Shown here piece by piece: positions 6,828-10,615 of a stretch of DNA of 10,615 nucleotides. The first letter of the stretch is position 1. Every line of letters starts with the position of its first letter. The stretch is from UBA7332 sp051648105 (GTDB lineage: Bacteria > Bacteroidota > Bacteroidia > Bacteroidales > UBA7332): assembly GCA_051648105.1 (NCBI GenBank), contig JBOFEN010000049.1:1-10615 (forward strand). The letters run 5' to 3'. A model generated the notes under the pieces. It had not been told where the DNA came from. It saw only the letters and a list, made by a program, of their open reading frames with translations, and searched no databases. The position numbers were made by a program, and so were the translations under genes.

Positions 6828-7781
6828 TTACTTCCAAATTTCTTCTTCTTTCCAATTTGCTGGAAATCCCATCGAACCAATAAAAGCTACACTATTATAT
6901 TCGTCAATTAAATCTATAATCCTTTTTTTGAAATTAGAAGTTGGATTGGCAGTTTGTAATAAATAATTAAGCATACATATAAAATAGTATACTTTCTTCC
7001 TTTTTACACTATCTACATTACTAATCCATTTCTTAGTTCTAGAAAATGATAATTTTTCAGGGATAATCTTCATATCCCTATTCCAAAGTCTAGAATGATG
7101 TGCACATATATTCCTCAGATAATTAATACTGTGTAACCACGAACAGAAAACATCAGGAGGTAATCCAAAATGTGAGGAAATACCATTCTTATCTGACCTA
7201 TTTTTAAGGTTAACACATATACGAGAGAGGTGATTGAAATACATAATTTCAACACTCATCCAAGAAGGTGGGTTTTCTGGTTTAATATAATTGTTTTTGT
7301 AGTGATCAATAAATACCTCTGCCTTATTATTATTAAATTGATCTCTGATATGTTGCTGTATATCTGTATAAATATCAATCGTTATTACATTACCATTCTT
7401 TGATTTTTTTTTCTGTGGCGTGCTAAATAGAGTTGGATTATCTTGCCAATGAGAACCATATTTTTGACTAAGTTGGTATATGATCTGTGTACGTATTGCT
7501 ATTTCAAGACGTTCTATAGCATCAAAGATCAACAATCTAAGCTTCCTGTCAAATATATAAAGATCATAAATCATATTCCAAGAGGTTTTTTCTTTGAATT
7601 TATCAAGAATAACTCCATTATCTTTTATCTTATATGGAAGCATATACGCACTTAAACGATAGTAACTAATATTTGTTAGATGTCTTAGAATCCTATCCAT
7701 ATCCTCGACAATTAAACCTCTTTTAATCAATAGCTTAATTTGCTGATCATAAGTCAACGATTGTTTATTATAGTCATTCAT
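6828..7781 (-). CDS. Abi_2 family protein (AbiD/AbiF-like abortive infection)
   Basis: This 317-residue cytosolic protein is related to lactococcal AbiD/AbiF abortive-infection proteins (Abi_2 domain). Family features in order: an N-terminal YDQQIKLLIKRGLIVED, the ISYYRLSAYMLPY segment (38-50), IFDRKLRLLIFDAIERLEIAIRTQI (76-100, helical), and YLRNICAHHSRLWNR (221-235). The last contains Arg223-x4-His228, a HEPN-like Rx4-6H motif, so RNase activity is plausible; Abi_2 proteins have been linked to the HEPN superfamily. The gene is much more AT-rich than its neighbours: 15 of 60 bases at 7321-7380 are G or C, against 25 of 60 at 8701-8760. It runs opposite to the flanking genes with its own promoter and terminator signals. 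No antitoxin-like partner is visible. Phage defence is inferred from the family. Confidence 0.88.
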   Translation of the reverse strand: MNDYNKQSLTYDQQIKLLIKRGLIVEDMDRILRHLTNISYYRLSAYMLPYKIKDNGVILDKFKEKTSWNMIYDLYIFDRKLRLLIFDAIERLEIAIRTQIIYQLSQKYGSHWQDNPTLFSTPQKKKSKNGNVITIDIYTDIQQHIRDQFNNNKAEVFIDHYKNNYIKPENPPSWMSVEIMYFNHLSRICVNLKNRSDKNGISSHFGLPPDVFCSWLHSINYLRNICAHHSRLWNRDMKIIPEKLSFSRTKKWISNVDSVKRKKVYYFICMLNYLLQTANPTSNFKKRIIDLIDEYNSVAFIGSMGFPANWKEEEIWK

Positions 7782-7803
7782 GGGTTTTAATTATGTGATA
7801 ATA

Positions 7804-7811
7804 CAAAGATA
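7804..7811 (-). promoter_or_regulatory. -7 promoter element for the Abi gene
   Basis: On the minus strand this reads TATCTTTG, a perfect -7 match and the same octamer as at 325 and 3646. Transcription would start near 7798, about 17 bases before the ATG at 7781. No good TTG is found 17-23 bases upstream, so the promoter may be weak or need an activator. Confidence 0.5.
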
Positions 7812-7935
7812 TAATAATTTACAAGATACTGCTATTTATATAACATACATAACAACAGCCCCTCCAAATAGTATAATCCCCCACCACCCGACTAAATTCT
7901 ATAACATTCCAATAGGTTTTATCAATTAATCTTGG

Positions 7936-7943
7936 TAAATTTG
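7936..7943 (+). promoter_or_regulatory. -7 promoter element for the decarboxylase/ATP-grasp pair
   Basis: TAAATTTG fits TAnnTTTG and lies 26 bases before the ATG at 7970. The -33 side is poor, with no TTG at standard spacing. An AAGGA at 7958-7962 sits 7 bases before the start codon, a Shine-Dalgarno-like site that is uncommon in this phylum and supports the 7970 start. The rest of 7782-7935 holds only the Abi leader and a C-rich patch at 7878-7889. Confidence 0.4.
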
Positions 7944-7969
7944 TAATAATAACTAAAAAGGATAGATGG

Positions 7970-9169
7970 ATGGTATCTTGGAATAGCATAAACGAACTAT
8001 ATAGCGCTGTGGGGGAATGCTTCTACCTCTTTGACGAGACTCTCTTCAGAGAGAACCTACGAAGAATTAGGCGAGAACTCACAAGTGAGATATGTAGCTT
8101 TGATTATGCCTATTCATTCAAGAGCAACTACCTACCTCGTGCCTGTACCATTGCTCGTCAAGAGGGATTCATGGCGGAGGTAGTATCTATTATGGAGTAT
8201 GAGATTGCCTTGGCTGTGGGATACCATGCTAATGAGATTATTTTCAATGGACCAATAAAACGCGAGGCTGATCTGATCCGTGCCATCAACGATGGTGCCC
8301 TAGTTCATCTAGACTCTCACTATGAGTTAGAGGTGATCTCCTCTGCAGCAAAGAGTAATCTTTTAAAGAGTGGTTCTACTATTGGACTAAGAGTACAGAT
8401 TGGCGACACCTCTCGATTTGGATTCACCAGAGCTGATATTGCTGATGCAATAAGAAGAGTTAAAGCTGCTGGTCTAACAATAGTCTCTCTTCATGGACAC
8501 CTCTCAACAGCTGATAGGGCTGCACACCACTACGGCACTATTACTCAAGAGCTGCTCGAAGTAGCTGAACACTTCTCTCTTGATTCCATCAAAAGGATTG
8601 ATGTTGGTGGTGGATTCTTCGGTGCTTACCCTCAGGGGGTAGACCCAAATCGTTTCCCTAGCTTTGAACACTACTCCACACAGATCTCCAACTCACTCTC
8701 CAAATCGGAGTGGTTTAGTCGTATTAAACCAACTATTACCGTCGAACCAGGAGTTTCTGTATTGGCAAATAGCAGCAGTTTTATTACTAAGATCTTTGAC
8801 GTTAAGTCTGTCAATAGCAATAGACAATTAACCGTTGATGGCTCTGTTTACAACATCAAACCCTCAGGACTCGATCGAACTCCTCTCTTTAGAGCCATAA
8901 CCAAAGTGCAGAACAGCAGCACCACCCCATCCTCAATAGTTGGCTCAACATGTATGGAGCGAGATGTAATTGTAGCATCCTCTATGATTACCAAAGCTGA
9001 GATTGGTGACTTCATAATCTTTGAAGGTATGGGTGCATACACCAATGTTCTAACCCCAAACTTCATCAACTACCAACCAGCCATCTACTCATTAGATAGC
9101 AACGGAGAGTTAGAGTGCCTCAGAAGGCGACAAACAATAACCGACCTTTTACACACATATAAAGTCTAA
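7970..9169 (+). CDS. Fold-type III PLP-dependent decarboxylase-like enzyme
   Basis: This 399-residue cytosolic enzyme belongs to the ornithine/diaminopimelate decarboxylase group (alanine racemase fold). Lys51 in DYAYSFKSNY aligns with the PLP-binding lysine of the usual YAxKAN motif. IFNGP (91-95), SRFGF (148-152), HGH (175-177) and the phosphate-binding IDVGGGFFG (210-218) line the barrel. EPG is at 259-261, Cys328 and Asp332 in GSTCMERDV match the catalytic C-x3-D loop, and GMGAYT (353-358) supplies the conserved active-site tyrosine. The usual arginine after EPG is valine (V262), so this is not an ordinary LysA or ornithine decarboxylase. EPG without arginine also occurs in natural-product decarboxylases of this fold, from memory. 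An ATP-grasp ligase gene starts 4 bases downstream, suggesting that the two enzymes share a pathway. The substrate is unknown. Confidence 0.85.
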   Translation: MVSWNSINELYSAVGECFYLFDETLFRENLRRIRRELTSEICSFDYAYSFKSNYLPRACTIARQEGFMAEVVSIMEYEIALAVGYHANEIIFNGPIKREADLIRAINDGALVHLDSHYELEVISSAAKSNLLKSGSTIGLRVQIGDTSRFGFTRADIADAIRRVKAAGLTIVSLHGHLSTADRAAHHYGTITQELLEVAEHFSLDSIKRIDVGGGFFGAYPQGVDPNRFPSFEHYSTQISNSLSKSEWFSRIKPTITVEPGVSVLANSSSFITKIFDVKSVNSNRQLTVDGSVYNIKPSGLDRTPLFRAITKVQNSSTTPSSIVGSTCMERDVIVASSMITKAEIGDFIIFEGMGAYTNVLTPNFINYQPAIYSLDSNGELECLRRRQTITDLLHTYKV

Positions 9170-9173
9170 ATCA

Positions 9174-10172
9174 ATGAATATACTCTTTACATCTGCTGGT
9201 CGTCGCGGTTATCTCCTATCATACTTCGCTGAAGCAATGAAGGGAGACTCCTTCATTGTGGCTGTTGACAACAGCCCTTTGGCTTCTGCCTTGAGTTATG
9301 CTGACAGATCATACATATCCCCAAAGATTTTTGACCCAAACTACGTCGAGTTTCTCCTCGAGATAGCTCAAGAGTGTGCCATAAAGCTACTCATACCACT
9401 CAACGATCTAGAGATAGAGCTACTAGCTGATTCAGTAGATAGATTCAAGAGTATAGGTGTAGAGCTACTTCTACCCTCAAGAAGGTCGGTTGAGATCTCA
9501 ATGGATAAGCTAGAGATGAGCCGTGTACTTTCGGAACTAGGTTTCAAAACGCCCACCACATATAGTAGATTAGATGAGGCAAAGAAAGCTCTTAACTCTG
9601 GCGTGATCTCGTTCCCACTTTTCATTAAGGCAAGATGGGGAGCAGGGTCTCAATTCGTCGAAAGAGTTGAGTCACTCGATGAGCTAGAACTAGCATTCCC
9701 TCTAATGAAGATGCAGATAGAGCGCTCTATCTTTGCAAACCTATCTAAGTCAAATGAGTCTCTCATCATTCAGCAAGCAATCAAAGGAACAGAGTATGGA
9801 GTGGATATCATCTCCAATCTCACTGGCAACTATCAGATGAGTGTAATCAAAAGAAAGCTAGCGATGAGATCTGGCGAGACAGACAAGGCAACTATCATCT
9901 CACACCAAGCACTAGAGGAGCTATCCTCAAAACTTGCATCATCTATTGGTGCATCTGCAATCATTGATTGTGACATCATAGAGTGTAACGGTGAGTTACA
10001 CATCATAGATATCAATCCTCGCTTCGGGGGTGGATACCCATTCTCCCACGCCGCTGGGGTAAATCTACCAAAGGCAATTGTTGCATGGATGAGGGGTGAA
10101 AAGGAGCATAAGCTTGAGACTCCAAACTATGGAGCTACATTTATCAAAGAGGAGAGAGTGAGATTATTGTAA
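9174..10172 (+). CDS. ATP-grasp ligase, carbamoyl-phosphate-synthase-like fold
   Basis: This 332-residue protein should use ATP to activate a carboxylate as acyl phosphate and join it to an amine or other nucleophile. The N-terminal pre-ATP-grasp domain starts with MNILFTSAGRRGYLLSYF and AVDNSPLASALSYADR (about 1-105), like the CarB/PylC-type Rossmann part. The ATP-grasp domain follows: MDKLEMSRVLSELGFKTPTT (110-129), the nucleotide-binding FIKARWGAGS (150-159) with Lys152, and TEYGVDIISN (206-215). DCDIIE (265-270) and IDINPRFGGGYPF (278-290) contain the metal-binding Glu270 and Asn281. It lies 4 bases after the PLP enzyme, so the two are surely co-transcribed. Closest relatives by eye are unspecific CarB-like amino-acid ligases. 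Neither substrate is known. Confidence 0.85.
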   Translation: MNILFTSAGRRGYLLSYFAEAMKGDSFIVAVDNSPLASALSYADRSYISPKIFDPNYVEFLLEIAQECAIKLLIPLNDLEIELLADSVDRFKSIGVELLLPSRRSVEISMDKLEMSRVLSELGFKTPTTYSRLDEAKKALNSGVISFPLFIKARWGAGSQFVERVESLDELELAFPLMKMQIERSIFANLSKSNESLIIQQAIKGTEYGVDIISNLTGNYQMSVIKRKLAMRSGETDKATIISHQALEELSSKLASSIGASAIIDCDIIECNGELHIIDINPRFGGGYPFSHAAGVNLPKAIVAWMRGEKEHKLETPNYGATFIKEERVRLL

Positions 10173-10218
10173 ACAACACTAATACTGCTATTTAGAGCAT
10201 AAATAATCATCCATTTAC

Positions 10219-10249
10219 TTGACTTTGGGGTTATGATTTACTATCTTTA
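10219..10249 (+). promoter_or_regulatory. Bacteroidota-type promoter for the right-edge gene
   Basis: TTG (10219-10221), a 20-base spacer and TATCTTTA (10242-10249) match the consensus with one change in the last -7 base. Transcription would begin near 10255, about 18 bases before the ATG at 10273. It makes the last gene independent of the ATP-grasp gene. No terminator hairpin is visible between 10173 and 10218. Confidence 0.55.
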
Positions 10250-10272
10250 GAGATAAACCATAATCTCATTCT

Positions 10273-10615
10273 ATGAAACTAAACGTTTACTCTCCTTCAA
10301 TGAAAAACAGAGGTTCCATCTCCGTGGAATCACTTATCGACAAACTTAAAAACGGAGTACCACGACACAAGATCCGTGACCTGCGTCGACTCCGAGCCTT
10401 CTCCAACCAAGGGCTTAACAACCCCTTTCGTGATCTAATTCCACTCATCGGTATCTCGAGCCAATACAATGGTGAGCGGTTTGTGAGTTACAATGGATTG
10501 GTAATGCTCGAGATCCGAAACCTATCCACACAATCTGAGGCTACGGCTCTAAGAGATCGCATATCTCAGATACCACAGACACACCTCACCTTCATCGGGT
10601 GCACTGCACTAAGCG
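10273..10615 (+). CDS. BT4734/VirE-N-like protein, N-terminal part (runs off right edge)
   Basis: From the ATG at 10273 the frame is open for 114 codons to the window edge. The start reads MKLNVYSPSMKNRGSISVES, followed by a basic helix-like stretch (VPRHKIRDLRRLRAF). The part YNGLVMLEIRNLSTQSEATA (74-93), then RISQIPQTHLTFIGCTALS (96-114), resembles the BT4734/BF3469-like N-terminal domain often found before VirE-type domains in Bacteroidales proteins. That domain usually continues with a small Gly/Ser-rich turn and a strand just beyond the edge. Its function is not established; VirE-N proteins often carry primase- or helicase-like domains and are found near mobile elements, which cannot be judged here. 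The family call is from memory of the motif. Confidence 0.65.
   Translation, partial: MKLNVYSPSMKNRGSISVESLIDKLKNGVPRHKIRDLRRLRAFSNQGLNNPFRDLIPLIGISSQYNGERFVSYNGLVMLEIRNLSTQSEATALRDRISQIPQTHLTFIGCTALS

Noticed and set aside
7443..7655. Plus-strand 70-codon frame opposite the Abi gene, considered as an antitoxin
   Set aside because: It is antisense within a well-supported Abi_2 gene, has no promoter, and Abi_2 partners are not normally encoded antisense inside the gene.
7877..7889. C-rich patch as a possible G-quadruplex on the minus strand
   Set aside because: Only two short G-runs of three or more are close together, which is too few for a convincing four-run motif.
9368..9625. Minus-strand frame inside the ATP-grasp gene
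   Set aside because: It is a serine-rich shadow without family features; the plus-strand ATP-grasp motifs explain the region.

Overview
The window looks like chromosome from a member of the Bacteroidota, probably order Bacteroidales. Two lines of sequence evidence support this. First, upstream regions carry the phylum's -33/-7 promoter signature (TTG, about 20 bases, TAnnTTTG), and most genes lack a Shine-Dalgarno site, with A/T-rich leaders instead. Second, several proteins have a Bacteroidales character: a periplasmic TPR/PD40 protein, a 332-residue FloA-type flotillin beside a short NfeD, and the start of a BT4734/VirE-N-like protein at the right edge. No rRNA, tRNA, CRISPR array, transposase or integrase was seen.

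Layout. Positions 1-76 (minus strand) hold the first 25 codons of a membrane-anchored protein that runs off the left edge. Its promoter diverges from that of a YgiQ-type radical SAM gene (339-2147, plus), which may be read from an almost leaderless transcript. A secreted TPR/PD40 protein follows after 19 bases (2167-3600). A new promoter at 3646 starts the nfeD-floA pair (3693-5202), closed by a 12-bp hairpin. Next come a uridine-phosphorylase-like enzyme and a small YdcZ/DUF606-type transporter (5268-6605), ended by a perfect 27-bp hairpin that should terminate in both directions.

The region 6714-7811 reads as a separate minus-strand cassette: one Abi_2 (AbiD/AbiF-like) gene, clearly more AT-rich than its neighbours, with its own -7 element and its own downstream hairpin. 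It is the best candidate for a horizontally acquired phage-defence gene. After it, on the plus strand, lies a tight two-gene unit (7970-10172): a fold-type III PLP decarboxylase-like enzyme and an ATP-grasp ligase, 4 bases apart. The decarboxylase departs from the usual EPGR motif. The pairing recalls ligase/decarboxylase couples of natural-product pathways and is the most likely undescribed chemistry here. The window ends in the N-terminal part of a BT4734/VirE-N-like protein with its own promoter (10273 to the edge).

How the parts work together: floA and nfeD are a known membrane-microdomain pair. The phosphorylase and transporter are probably co-transcribed, but their functional link is unproven. 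The PLP enzyme and ATP-grasp ligase probably act on one pathway. The remaining genes look like independent units. Function calls rest on reading motifs by eye; no database search was made.
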